Made by a program: the position numbers and the translations under genes. The notes under the pieces were generated by a model. It was not told the DNA's origin. It was given only the letters and a program-made list of their open reading frames with translations, and did no database searches. Positions 18,454 to 27,974 of a stretch of 64,000 nt of DNA are shown here, one piece after another; position 1 is the first letter of the stretch, and every line of letters starts with the position of its first letter. Source of the DNA: Terrimonas_A sp051954695 (lineage in GTDB: Bacteria > Bacteroidota > Bacteroidia > Chitinophagales > Chitinophagaceae); the NCBI GenBank assembly GCA_051954695.1, contig JBQCHL010000005.1, forward strand, positions 128,244 to 192,243, in the 5' to 3' direction.

Positions 18454-20280
18454 ATGTACAGAACGAACACCTGTGGCGAATTAAGAATCAGCGATGTTTC
18501 CAAACAAGTAACCCTGGCTGGCTGGGTACAAACCGTCCGTAAGTTCGGGGCTATCACTTTTGTTGACCTCCGCGACCGGTACGGTATTACACAGCTTTTA
18601 TTTGGCGAGGAGCTGAATAAACAACTGGAAGAAAACCCTTTGGGAAGGGAATTCGTGATGCAGGCAACCGGTACCGTGCAGGAAAGGACTAACAAAAACC
18701 CCCAATTACCCACCGGTGATATCGAGATCATTATTACCTCTTTTAAAATATTGAATAAATCGGCCGTTCCTCCTTTCACCATCCAGGATGAAACGGATGG
18801 CGGTGACGACCTGCGTATGAAGTACCGCTTTCTTGACCTGCGCAGGAATGCAGTCAAGAAAAACCTGGAACTGCGTTATGCCGTGAACCGTGCTGCAAGA
18901 AATTATCTGCATAACAAGGGTTTCATGGATATTGAAACTCCTTTTCTCATCAAATCCACACCCGAAGGCGCCCGCGATTTTGTAGTGCCTTCCCGTATGA
19001 ACCCGGGTCAGTTTTATGCATTGCCTCAATCGCCACAAACATTCAAACAATTATTGATGGTGAGCGGATACGACAGGTATTACCAGATCGTTAAATGCTT
19101 TAGGGATGAAGATCTCCGTGCTGATCGTCAGCCTGAATTCACCCAGATCGATTGTGAAATGGCTTTTGTAGAGCAGGAAGATATCCTTGCAATGTTTGAA
19201 GGCATGGTCAAATCCGTTTTTAAAGAAGTAAAAGGGATAGACTATACTGAAACAGTGCAGCGCATGAGCTGGGAAGATGCTATGTGGCAATATGGTAATG
19301 ACAAACCTGATATCCGTTTTGGCATGTCGTTGCTCAACTTGAAAAAACCATCTTCCGTTTATACAAACAAACAGGACAATGCTGCACTGATCAATGGTGC
19401 AGACTTTAAAGTGTTTGATGAAGCAGAAACGGTACTTGCCATTGCAGTACCCGGTTGCAGTGAATACAGCCGCAAACAAACAGATGAGCTGACTGAATGG
19501 GTGAAGCGCCCACAGATCGGGATGAAGGGCCTCGTGTTCATTAAAGTCAACACTGATGGCACTTACAAAAGCAGTGTCGATAAATTTTATTCTGAAGAAA
19601 GATTGAAAGCGATCGCCGATGCTGCCGGTGCACAATCCGGCGATCTCATACTGATACTGGCAGGCAATGAAGAGCGGACCCGTAAAGCTATCAGTGAATT
19701 GCGTCTTGAAATGGGTAAACGCCTCGGCTTACGCAAAGACAATGAGTTTAAGTTGTTGTGGGTGCTCGACTTCCCCTTGTTTGAGTATGATGAAGAAGGA
19801 AATCGCTGGGTAGCCCGTCACCATCCATTCACTTCACCTAAGCCTTCTGATATTGAAACAATGATCTCCAACAACCCGGTGATCACCAATGCAGCAGAAT
19901 ATCTTAAACATCCTTATGCCAATATCAAAGCCAATGCTTATGATATGGTATTAAATGGTAACGAGATCGGTGGTGGCTCTATCCGTATCTATCAACGCGA
20001 GCTGCAGGAAAAAATGTTTGAAGCATTGGGAATGGACAAAGAAGAGCAACTGCATAAGTTCGGCTTCCTGCTGGGTGCATTTGAATATGGTGCTCCTCCA
20101 CACGGCGGTATTGCTTTTGGCTTCGATCGCCTTTGCGCTATTCTCGGCGGTAGCGAAAGCATCCGCGATTTCATCGCTTTCCCTAAAAATAATAGTGGCC
20201 GCGATGTAATGCTGGATGCACCTGCAACGATTGATGAGAAACAGTTTGAGGAACTACAGATCAGGCTCGATCTAAAATAG
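18454..20280 (+). CDS. aspS: Aspartate--tRNA ligase
   Basis: A 608-residue class II aminoacyl-tRNA synthetase of the bacterial AspRS type. It starts at MYRTNTCGELR, the usual N-terminus; the frame is open to a TTG at 18352 but that is upstream of the promoter element. The order is an OB-fold anticodon domain (to about residue 110), motif 1 near residue 145, motif 2 (YQIVKCFRDEDLRADRQPEFTQID, residues 210-233), the bacterial GAD insertion (about 305-415), and motif 3 (GIAFGFDRLCAILGG, near 555-569). Length is normal. The stop overlaps the convergent methyltransferase stop by 9 bases. Confidence 0.96.
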   Translation: MYRTNTCGELRISDVSKQVTLAGWVQTVRKFGAITFVDLRDRYGITQLLFGEELNKQLEENPLGREFVMQATGTVQERTNKNPQLPTGDIEIIITSFKILNKSAVPPFTIQDETDGGDDLRMKYRFLDLRRNAVKKNLELRYAVNRAARNYLHNKGFMDIETPFLIKSTPEGARDFVVPSRMNPGQFYALPQSPQTFKQLLMVSGYDRYYQIVKCFRDEDLRADRQPEFTQIDCEMAFVEQEDILAMFEGMVKSVFKEVKGIDYTETVQRMSWEDAMWQYGNDKPDIRFGMSLLNLKKPSSVYTNKQDNAALINGADFKVFDEAETVLAIAVPGCSEYSRKQTDELTEWVKRPQIGMKGLVFIKVNTDGTYKSSVDKFYSEERLKAIADAAGAQSGDLILILAGNEERTRKAISELRLEMGKRLGLRKDNEFKLLWVLDFPLFEYDEEGNRWVARHHPFTSPKPSDIETMISNNPVITNAAEYLKHPYANIKANAYDMVLNGNEIGGGSIRIYQRELQEKMFEALGMDKEEQLHKFGFLLGAFEYGAPPHGGIAFGFDRLCAILGGSESIRDFIAFPKNNSGRDVMLDAPATIDEKQFEELQIRLDLK

Positions 20281-21150
20281 CCCAAATACTTTCCTGTCTT
20301 TCTTCTTTCGAATAATAAGTCCGATAGAAGTAACCACGTATTCGTTCAACTGAAGTTTCAGGTGAACATCCTGTTTGTATGGATATACATCTACCATGAA
20401 ATCTTCAGGAAGGCCGCCCAATGAATAATCGAGCTCTTCCACAAAATGTCCTTCTGCACGGAGTTGCTCAGCTAATTTTTCCAGGTCGCGCATACGGAAG
20501 ATCACCGTATTGCCGGTATCCAATGTTTTTTCATTGGAAGAAATATTGAACTCGGTGGTATGCACAGCCCATCCGCCTGGCTTTAGGGTGTTCATCTGGT
20601 TGAGAAGAAAATCCAATCCTCTTTCAATGCTTCCCAGGTGCTCAAAGGAGCAACTGGACCAGGTAAAATCAAACTCTCTTAAACTGGAAGGGATATTGTT
20701 CATATCAACAGGGCGGTATTGAACATGCTCACGCAAAGTATTATCATCGGTGATGCCTCTTTTGTTAAGCGATTCAAGTCCGAAACAAAGCTGGTCGCCA
20801 TTCTCCCACCCCTTCTCTTTTCCTTCTTCAGGGAAAATATCGGTAGCAGTAATATCACAACCATAATTGGCCATCACAGAGGGCAGAGGCTCTGAGCCTA
20901 CTGCAAATACTAAACCTTTACGACCTTTAGCAATACAGCCTCTTTCCCAAAGTGATTGAAGAATATAAGTGTATTCCCATTGCTTACGGTGAAACCGCGG
21001 GACCTCATGTATTTCTGAAGCCCAGCGTTTATACCAATCGGTTTGCCAATCTTTTGCTTTGCAGAGTTCAGACCTGCGTCTTCCTGCATCAAATATGAGG
21101 GAGGTATTCCATTCGCGTGTTTCTATAGGTGTTGTAGTTTCATTCCACAT
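20272..21150 (-). CDS. SAM-dependent methyltransferase, glycan-cluster type
   Basis: A 292-residue class I methyltransferase. Motif I is GLVFAVGSEPLPSVMANYGCDITATDI (about residues 80-105), the acidic/post-I region FDFTWSSCSFEHLG is near 170, and LKPGGWAVHTTEFN near 200 is the usual motif III strand. I chose the ATG at 21150, four bases after the end of the glycosyltransferase gene; the longer frame to 21210 would overlap that gene by 56 bases. Its position next to two glycosyltransferases and an exporter suggests methylation of a sugar or nucleotide-sugar, but that is context only. Confidence 0.7.
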   Translation of the reverse strand: MWNETTTPIETREWNTSLIFDAGRRRSELCKAKDWQTDWYKRWASEIHEVPRFHRKQWEYTYILQSLWERGCIAKGRKGLVFAVGSEPLPSVMANYGCDITATDIFPEEGKEKGWENGDQLCFGLESLNKRGITDDNTLREHVQYRPVDMNNIPSSLREFDFTWSSCSFEHLGSIERGLDFLLNQMNTLKPGGWAVHTTEFNISSNEKTLDTGNTVIFRMRDLEKLAEQLRAEGHFVEELDYSLGGLPEDFMVDVYPYKQDVHLKLQLNEYVVTSIGLIIRKKKDRKVFGLF

Positions 21151-21154
21151 ATAA

Positions 21155-22219
21155 TTACAAGAGGGTTTGGTACACTTCAAGATATTTTTTTGTATTCTTT
21201 TGCCAATCAAACAATTTACTTCTGTCGATCAAAGCGCCTGACATATTCTCCCGCTTATATCGTTGCATACCTTCGTGAAAAATCTTTCGCATATACTCCC
21301 TTTCAAATGATGAAAAATAAAAAGCAAGATCACCCCCGATCTCTGGTAATGATGTTCGATCGGAAAGAAATAAAGGTTTCCCGAATTGCATAGCTTCTAC
21401 TACCGGAAAGCCAAAACCTTCAGCCAGGGAAGGATGTACAAAAGCGGTACAATTCCGGAGGTACCATGCTTTCTCTTCTTCAGATATCGGGCCAGGTAAA
21501 TGCACCCGATGATCAATGCCCATAGCGATAGCTCCCCTGCGAATTGATTCAACATAGTCGGTCTCATCCAGCCGGCCGGCAATTACAAGGTCCATCTCGC
21601 TGTCCTTTACCAATGAAAGTAACACATGGTAATTTTTTTTCCGATTCACATATCCCATGCCAAACATGAAAGGCCCGCCGGGGCGACAGGAAGAAAGCGG
21701 CGGACGAGGGTCGAGCACACGCTGTGTTCCATTATGAATAACATATACAGGCCGGTTACCTACATCGCAATTTTTCAGCACATCATTCCTGCAAAATTCA
21801 GACACGCACACAATAGCATCGCTTCTGTCTATCAGCGACTGTGTATGTGCAATACTTTTCTGTTGCTCTTTCAGCGGCTTGCCTTCATGCAGTGAGTTAA
21901 GATCATGTATCGTTAAAAGGACCTTGATATTCCGGTATCTTTTTCTGTCGGGGATAATGCGGCCTGACTGAAAAGGAGCATGCCATATCCTGCATTGGTT
22001 CAGGAAAGGTTTATAATACCGGTGAAATGATCGCTCTACAATATTGTTTGTCCTGTACTTAAAAGTATTTATTTCAGAGCGTGGTATATAATGCCTGATC
22101 TTTATATCAGAGTTTCCGGCCACATGGTCCTGGACATGATTGCCCAGATTCAAACAGTAATAATATAATCCGGAATTAGGAAACCGCATTAAGTCGCAAT
22201 CAAGAATTACTTCGTTCAT
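21155..22219 (-). CDS. GT4-type glycosyltransferase (paralogue A)
   Basis: A 354-residue GT-B glycosyltransferase. The start is set at the ATG at 22219 (MNEVILDCDLMRF), which aligns with the start of the divergent paralogue; the frame extends to a TTG at 22234. The sugar-nucleotide-binding domain has EGFGFPVVEAMQFGKP near residue 275, with the Glu pair typical of GT4 family enzymes, and RKKNYHVLLSLV before it. It transfers an activated sugar to an unknown acceptor, in the cytosol or at the inner-membrane face. It forms an operon with the downstream methyltransferase. Confidence 0.8.
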   Translation of the reverse strand: MNEVILDCDLMRFPNSGLYYYCLNLGNHVQDHVAGNSDIKIRHYIPRSEINTFKYRTNNIVERSFHRYYKPFLNQCRIWHAPFQSGRIIPDRKRYRNIKVLLTIHDLNSLHEGKPLKEQQKSIAHTQSLIDRSDAIVCVSEFCRNDVLKNCDVGNRPVYVIHNGTQRVLDPRPPLSSCRPGGPFMFGMGYVNRKKNYHVLLSLVKDSEMDLVIAGRLDETDYVESIRRGAIAMGIDHRVHLPGPISEEEKAWYLRNCTAFVHPSLAEGFGFPVVEAMQFGKPLFLSDRTSLPEIGGDLAFYFSSFEREYMRKIFHEGMQRYKRENMSGALIDRSKLFDWQKNTKKYLEVYQTLL

Positions 22220-22471
22220 AAAAATTTGATTCAATCAAGTGGCAGCAAAACTCATCATATTTCCTGCCACTTTCATTTTAACAAACCATTTTTTAAAATC
22301 TTTATGACTATAAATTTTTTTTATGATGACGAAGCAACGGTACATGTGAACTCGGTGTCAGGCTCTGGAATCTGCTGATCTGTACCTATGATACGGTATG
22401 GATTTTGCAAGGAGTTCATATCATGCTTGCAACCGGACTCCACTAATTTTATTCATCTCCAACTATCTTGT

Positions 22472-23533
22472 ATGTTGCAGCGAATTGTGTTCGATTGTGA
22501 AAGAATGAAGTATTTCAATACCGGTCTTTATCATTACAGTCTTAACCTGGGTCTGCATTTACGGACACAGGCTGATCCCCGCAGAGAAGAGATCAACTTC
22601 TTTGTTCCTCAACAGATACATGGAAAGTTTGGTGATGCCACACAGTATATCAGGCAGCATTCGCTGCAGAAGTTCTATATGCCTCCATTAAAAGGTTTTG
22701 ATATCTGGCATTGTACATACCAGAGTTCAGCTTACATACCCAAACGCAACCGGCGCATTAAGGTAGTGCTTACTATCCATGACCTTAATTTCATATACGA
22801 GAAAAAGGAAGAGCTTAAAAAAGCCAGCTACCTGCATCATCTGCAAAAAAATATCGACCGCTCCGACGCCATTGTATGCATATCGGATTTTTGCCGGCAG
22901 GATGTATTAAGATATTGCGATACGGGCACCAAACCTGTATATGTGATCTATAATGGTACCAATGAGCTCAAAAGCCCTGAACTGTACAGCTATTCTTATA
23001 AACCAGAAAGGCCATTCCTGTTTTCATTAGGAGTAATGTGCCGAAAAAAAAATTTTCATGTCCTGCTTCCTTTGCTGCAACAGGAACAGGACCTGGAATT
23101 GCTGATAGCAGGAAGACTGGATGATCCAAGTTATCTCGATTTCATTCAACAATCAGCCAGGGATATGCGGGTGGAAGATAACCTGCGGGTGTTAGGCAAT
23201 ATATCCGAACCGGAGAAGTCATGGTATTATCAGAACTGCTACGCATTTGCCCTGCCTTCCATTGCTGAAGGTTTTGGATTGCCTGTTACAGAAGCCATGT
23301 CTGCCGGCAAACCGGTTTTTCTGTCCAACAAAACCGCTTTACCTGAGATCGGTAGTTCTGCTGCTTTTTATTTCCGTGATTTCAGCGCACTGCATATGCA
23401 AAACGTTTTCCGCCAGGGTATGAAGCAATATGCCGCAGCACGTATGGAACCGATGATCCGCCAGCGAAGCGAATTATTCTGCTGGACCAAAGCCGCTAAA
23501 GCTTATTTAAATGTATACCGTTCGCTTTATTAA
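22472..23533 (+). CDS. GT4-type glycosyltransferase (paralogue B)
   Basis: A 353-residue GT-B glycosyltransferase, clearly a paralogue of the divergent gene at 21155-22219. They share an opening of the form hhFDCxRMKYFNTGLYHYSLNLG, the VLTIHDLN and SDAIVCxSxFCRxDVL blocks, and an EGFGLPVTEAMSAGKP nucleotide-binding motif here. I chose ATG 22472 because it matches the paralogue's start; the longer frame to 22388 has no such support. It is followed after 16 bases by the MsbA-like exporter gene and is probably in the same transcript. Confidence 0.8.
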   Translation: MLQRIVFDCERMKYFNTGLYHYSLNLGLHLRTQADPRREEINFFVPQQIHGKFGDATQYIRQHSLQKFYMPPLKGFDIWHCTYQSSAYIPKRNRRIKVVLTIHDLNFIYEKKEELKKASYLHHLQKNIDRSDAIVCISDFCRQDVLRYCDTGTKPVYVIYNGTNELKSPELYSYSYKPERPFLFSLGVMCRKKNFHVLLPLLQQEQDLELLIAGRLDDPSYLDFIQQSARDMRVEDNLRVLGNISEPEKSWYYQNCYAFALPSIAEGFGLPVTEAMSAGKPVFLSNKTALPEIGSSAAFYFRDFSALHMQNVFRQGMKQYAAARMEPMIRQRSELFCWTKAAKAYLNVYRSLY

Positions 23534-23549
23534 TTTTTAAAACCGTACC

Positions 23550-25385
23550 ATGAAGGTCTACCGGCGTTTGCTGAGTTATATTAAACCCTATCATAAATTT
23601 GTTGTTCCCTTTTTTAGCTTTACGTTGATAGGTGTGTTCTTTAGCGTGTTTCAATTCGCGCTCATCATCCCTTTGCTTAATTTTCTCTTTGATCCCGGCA
23701 GTGCTGCTGACAATGCTAAATACGCAACTGCGCCGGAGTTCAGCCTCTCCGCAAGCTATTTCAAAGATTATTTTTACCATCTCGTCTATAATTTTAAAAC
23801 ACATAATCCGGCCTATGCACTTTATTTCATGGCTGGCATGATCGTAGCTGCAGTAGTGCTGACCAACCTCTTCCGTTACCTTGCGCAACGTCGTTTGATC
23901 AATACACGCACGCTGCTGGTAAAAAGATTAAGGGAAGCCCTTTTTGACAAGATCAACCGGCTGCAACTGGGTTATTTTACCAAGGAGCATAAAGGCGATC
24001 TTATCTCCCGCCTCAACAGTGATGTGTATGGTATCGAAGGTGCTGCTGCCAGTTCACTGGAAGTTCTATTTAAAGAACCCTATGTAATGATCGGCTATTT
24101 CATCGCCCTGTTTGCGATCTCTGCCAAACTGACCCTATTCACTTTACTGGTCATCCCCATCTCTGCAGTTGCTATTGCAGCAGTAACCCGCAAGCTCCGG
24201 AAAGAAGCTAAAGATGTACAGGCTTCCATGGGCAGATTGCTTACGATCATTGATGAAACATTGCTCGGTATGCGCATCATCCGTGCTTTTAATGCTACGG
24301 GTTTTGTGTTAAAGAGATTCAGCCGTGAGAATGACTTTTACCGTAAAGCAAGCCTGGCCAGTTTCAATAAAAGAGAGCTGGCCCCTGCTTTTTCTGAAGC
24401 AGCCGGCGTTATTGTAGTCGCTTGTATATTGGTGTATGGAGGTGGGTTGGTATTAAGCAAAGACGGGGGATTGGAGGCAGGCGCTTTTATTGCTTTCATT
24501 GCTATCTTCTCGCAAGTGATCAGACCGGCAAAAGCCATTGTAGTGGCTTTATCCAATATACAGATAGGACAGGCCGCCGGCGAGCGCATCCTGGAAATAC
24601 TGGAAAAACCCATTGAGATCGCTGATAAGCCCGGCGCTGTGCAACTGGATAGCTTTAATGAAAGGATCGAACTGGTGGATGTGTCGTTTCAATACAACGA
24701 AAAGCCCGTATTAAAGAATATCAATCTTACTATTGAAAAAGGAAAGACCATCGCATTGGTAGGTCCTTCCGGTGTGGGCAAGTCAACTATCGCTGATCTT
24801 ATCCCCCGCTTTTATGAAGCCACTTCAGGAGAAGTGTTGATCGATGGAAAGAGTGTAAAAGATTACACGATGGAATCGTTGCGGAGCCAGATGAGTTTTG
24901 TAACACAGGAGATCATTCTTTTCAATGATACCATTTTCAATAATATCGCTTTGGGCCGGCCGGATGCTACAGAAGAAGAAGTGATACAGGCAGCCAAAAT
25001 TGCAAACGCACATGATTTTATCATGCAAACAGAAAACGGTTATCAAACCAATATTGGGGACCGGGGCATACGCCTTTCAGGCGGGCAACGCCAACGCCTG
25101 AGTATTGCAAGAGCTGTTTTCAAAAATCCGGCGATCCTGATATTGGATGAAGCCACTTCTGCGTTGGATACCGAAGCAGAAAAATCTGTACAGGATGCAC
25201 TCAATAAACTGATGGAAGGTCGCACCACTCTTGTGATCGCCCATCGCCTCAGCACCATTAAAGAAGCGGATGAGATCATCGTTATGCAGGATGGCTGTAT
25301 CGTGGAAAGAGGGCATCATGATGAACTGATACAGATTGAAGAAAGCATTTACCGCAGGCTTACATTGCTACAGCGTATTGCCTGA
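23550..25385 (+). CDS. MsbA-like ABC exporter (fused permease and ATPase)
   Basis: A 611-residue half-transporter working as a homodimer in the inner membrane. Six transmembrane helices occupy about residues 15-325, then an ABC domain with Walker A (VGPSGVGKST, near 402), signature RLSGGQRQRLSIARA (near 508) and Walker B AILILDEATSALD (near 530). Layout and length match MsbA and other lipid exporters. Its place behind a glycosyltransferase suggests flipping of a glycolipid, but MsbA homologues also export peptides and drugs, so the substrate is open. Confidence 0.85.
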   Translation: MKVYRRLLSYIKPYHKFVVPFFSFTLIGVFFSVFQFALIIPLLNFLFDPGSAADNAKYATAPEFSLSASYFKDYFYHLVYNFKTHNPAYALYFMAGMIVAAVVLTNLFRYLAQRRLINTRTLLVKRLREALFDKINRLQLGYFTKEHKGDLISRLNSDVYGIEGAAASSLEVLFKEPYVMIGYFIALFAISAKLTLFTLLVIPISAVAIAAVTRKLRKEAKDVQASMGRLLTIIDETLLGMRIIRAFNATGFVLKRFSRENDFYRKASLASFNKRELAPAFSEAAGVIVVACILVYGGGLVLSKDGGLEAGAFIAFIAIFSQVIRPAKAIVVALSNIQIGQAAGERILEILEKPIEIADKPGAVQLDSFNERIELVDVSFQYNEKPVLKNINLTIEKGKTIALVGPSGVGKSTIADLIPRFYEATSGEVLIDGKSVKDYTMESLRSQMSFVTQEIILFNDTIFNNIALGRPDATEEEVIQAAKIANAHDFIMQTENGYQTNIGDRGIRLSGGQRQRLSIARAVFKNPAILILDEATSALDTEAEKSVQDALNKLMEGRTTLVIAHRLSTIKEADEIIVMQDGCIVERGHHDELIQIEESIYRRLTLLQRIA

Positions 25386-25401
25386 TGATGATACGGATCG
25401 T

Positions 25402-26799
25402 TTATCGGGAGTAGTTTCTCTTCTGGCGTTGTTGTTGCCAACGGTAATAGACGTATATCCCACCCAGTATCATCAGAACAGCAAGGATGCGGAAGACAAA
25501 TTGCTGGGAAAAGCTTTCTTTATCTTCGCCGGATCTTATTTTCCTGTTGCTTTCTTCTATATAATAAGTAAGCAGGGGATAAGAAGGATTGAGCTTTGCA
25601 GCAGATTCAAACATCCGTTTTGCACGGAAATAGTAGCCTTCAAAGAAAAGACCAATAGCTTCATTGTAAACAATCGAAGCGCGGCTCATTTCAGGATGGA
25701 TCATAGCAGAATCCAAAAATTCTTTCACTACCGAAACAGGGATAGCAAAATTAAATCCTGCAGCCAGGCTACCCGTCTTTTGTTCAAGGCTGCCAAATGT
25801 AGCAAGCCCTATCACTTCTCCTCTACTATCACACACAGGGCTCCCGCTGCTGCCATGCGTGATAATAGCATCCATTTGTATAACCGGCCATCCGCCAATG
25901 GAACGCTTGATCGCACTTACCACTCCTGCTGTCAGTGATGGCTCTATATTAGTTTCTTTTGCTAAAAAGGCATTGGAAGTAACTGGCTCAGGATAACCAA
26001 ACACCAGCACCTGGCTACCGATCCTTACCATCGGATCGGCGCTAACCGGTAAGGTCGGCATCTGCTTCACACTGTCTATTTTCAGCACTGCAACATCTTT
26101 ACCAGGCATGGCTTTACCACGAATAATAACAGATGCCGGTAAACGCCTGGTCACAAAATCACCTTTATCGCTATCTATCCTGAACTGAACAAAAATTTCT
26201 TTTTTCAGATCAAAAATGATCATGGATGATACCTGGGAATAAATAACACTGTAAGCATCGTTAAGCAGGCTTCGCTGCTCATCAGACAATGTCATTGCCC
26301 ATGACCGCTCAAGAGAAAGGATATTTGCATCCGTCACATCCTTAAAAGTGGAAAGGATGAACTGGCGGCGGATATAGCCATTATCCCTATCGATAATATG
26401 GCAATTGGTAATGAAGTACCCATCCCCTGTAATAAAAAAACCGGTACCAGATGAAAAGATCCGGTGTTGCTGCCGGAAATATTCTGTGGTACGGGTAAAG
26501 AAACGGAAAGGGTTATTATATAAAGCTTTCACCACGATGTCGAGTTTTTCTTCGGGGGTAAACATCGTGCCTGAAGTATCCAGCCGTTTTACCGAATCGA
26601 CCAGCCGGTTGAAACGGGCTTCATTCATCTCTACCTTGCTTACATACACAGTACCTGAAAAAACGGTCTGCACCATTCCCACCCCTGGTGAATTGGCAGC
26701 ATAGCTCTGCTCTGCAGAAATAGTTTGAGCATTGATATACCCTGCTGCCATTAAGAAAAGCAGCAACAGGCATTTATATTGAATATTTCTAAATTTCAT
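25402..26799 (-). CDS. Exported trypsin-like serine protease with C-terminal membrane anchor
   Basis: A 465-residue protein with a signal peptide at residues 1-24 (cut near INAQ-T). The S1C/trypsin-like triad is readable: His in FITNCHIID (near residue 133), Asp in GKDVAVLKID (near 235), Ser in ITHGSSGSPVCDSRGEVIGLATFGS (near 320). There is no PDZ domain, unlike DegP/HtrA. Residues about 365-415 look like a short helical-repeat segment (AIGLFFEGYYFRAKRMFESAAKLNP), then a single transmembrane segment at about 437-455 and a basic tail. So the protease probably sits in the periplasm tethered to the inner membrane. Convergent with the exporter gene. Confidence 0.75.
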   Translation of the reverse strand: MKFRNIQYKCLLLLFLMAAGYINAQTISAEQSYAANSPGVGMVQTVFSGTVYVSKVEMNEARFNRLVDSVKRLDTSGTMFTPEEKLDIVVKALYNNPFRFFTRTTEYFRQQHRIFSSGTGFFITGDGYFITNCHIIDRDNGYIRRQFILSTFKDVTDANILSLERSWAMTLSDEQRSLLNDAYSVIYSQVSSMIIFDLKKEIFVQFRIDSDKGDFVTRRLPASVIIRGKAMPGKDVAVLKIDSVKQMPTLPVSADPMVRIGSQVLVFGYPEPVTSNAFLAKETNIEPSLTAGVVSAIKRSIGGWPVIQMDAIITHGSSGSPVCDSRGEVIGLATFGSLEQKTGSLAAGFNFAIPVSVVKEFLDSAMIHPEMSRASIVYNEAIGLFFEGYYFRAKRMFESAAKLNPSYPLLTYYIEESNRKIRSGEDKESFSQQFVFRILAVLMILGGIYVYYRWQQQRQKRNYSR

Positions 26800-26858
26800 T
26801 ACCTATTAAGAGTCAAAATACTAAAACCCTGCCATCTGGCAATTGCTGAATGACCGGA

Positions 26859-26890
26859 TTTGTTGATATTATTCAGTATTTGTAATATTG
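26859..26890 (+). promoter_or_regulatory. Bacteroidetes-type promoter candidate for the esterase gene
   Basis: TTTG at 26859-26862 is followed by 20 bases and then TAATATTG at 26883-26890, one mismatch from TAnnTTTG. Spacing is right. The ATG is 72 bases further on. Confidence 0.45.
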
Positions 26891-26962
26891 CACGCTTTTC
26901 CGGAGGTACTCTCTTGAAACTATAACGCCGTTGCTTGCCAATTATAAACTGGCAAATCGCTT

Positions 26963-27808
26963 ATGAAAAAATATTTTTATGGATTCCTGGCACTGCTCGT
27001 CCTCTCTGCCTGTGGAAAAGACAAAGAACAGGCGCCTCAACCTGAATACGCTGCTTCTATTACTCAGAATGTATCGTACGGAAGTGATCCTTTACAGAAA
27101 ATGGATATTTATCTTCCTTCCCGCAGTCTTGATACTACCAAAGTGATTATTATGATACATGGGGGAGCCTGGATTGAAGGGGATAAAAGTGATTTTGACT
27201 CCTATGTGCTTTCCCTGCAAAAAAGATTGCCTGGTTATGCCATCTTCAATCTTAATTACCGTTTATATTCAAACAACAGCAACCGGTTCCCTACCCAGGA
27301 AGAAGATGTTAAGTCGGCTCTCAATTTCATTTATTCCGGGAGAAGTGAATATCATATTTCTGATAAATTCGTTTTACTGGGTGCAAGTGCCGGGGCGCAT
27401 CTTACTTTGCTGCAAGGGAATAAATATACCACACCGGTGAAACCCAAAGCGCTTGTTTCTTTTTTTGGGCCGGTAGAACTTATTTCTTTATATAACTCAA
27501 GCCAGTACGTTGCATCAATTTTGCCACTGCTGACCGGCGGCACACCAACCACTGCTCCGGCAATGTATGAAAACAGCAGCCCTGCCAATTATATTACACC
27601 TTCATCACCTCCAACCATATTCCTTCAAGGCGGAACTGATCAATTGGTACCTCCTGCCCAATCCCAATTATTACAGAGCTTGCTTCAGGCAGCTGGTGTA
27701 CCGAATCAGTATATTTTTTATCCAACAAAAGGGCACGGCTGGACGGGCGCAGAGTTGCAGGATTCATTTGACAAGATCGCAGCTTTTATTAAGACCTATG
27801 TTCAGTAA
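26963..27808 (+). CDS. Lipoprotein alpha/beta hydrolase (esterase/lipase, BD-FAE-like)
   Basis: A 281-residue hydrolase with a lipoprotein signal: MKKYFYGFLALLVLSACGK, lipobox LSAC with Cys17. The oxyanion motif is MIHGGAWIEGDKSDF (near residue 65), the nucleophile elbow is GASAGAH (Ser near 138), and the acid/His end is GGTDQLVPP and KGHGWTGAEL near the C-terminus. This is the short-chain esterase/BD-FAE group. In Bacteroidetes such enzymes often remove acetyl or feruloyl groups from plant polysaccharides, but no other carbohydrate genes are adjacent, so the substrate is open. Confidence 0.8.
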   Translation: MKKYFYGFLALLVLSACGKDKEQAPQPEYAASITQNVSYGSDPLQKMDIYLPSRSLDTTKVIIMIHGGAWIEGDKSDFDSYVLSLQKRLPGYAIFNLNYRLYSNNSNRFPTQEEDVKSALNFIYSGRSEYHISDKFVLLGASAGAHLTLLQGNKYTTPVKPKALVSFFGPVELISLYNSSQYVASILPLLTGGTPTTAPAMYENSSPANYITPSSPPTIFLQGGTDQLVPPAQSQLLQSLLQAAGVPNQYIFYPTKGHGWTGAELQDSFDKIAAFIKTYVQ

Positions 27809-27974
27809 CTGCCGCTGCTCCTTACCAGTACCAGAATTGATTTTCCTTTCCAGGTCTTTTGCTGCCAAAAAATCCCGAAATTTGCTAAAATTATTGGCAG
27901 ACCCGGTTTGGATGGAGTATTTTGCCTAATACCTGGACAACTCCTGATTCCGGCTAAAAATTCCTGACTCAGAA

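Noticed and set aside
22237..22272. Hairpin AAGTGGCAG/CTGCCACTT ahead of the glycosyltransferase pair
   Set aside because: Short arms with an 18-base loop, between divergent promoters; chance cannot be excluded.
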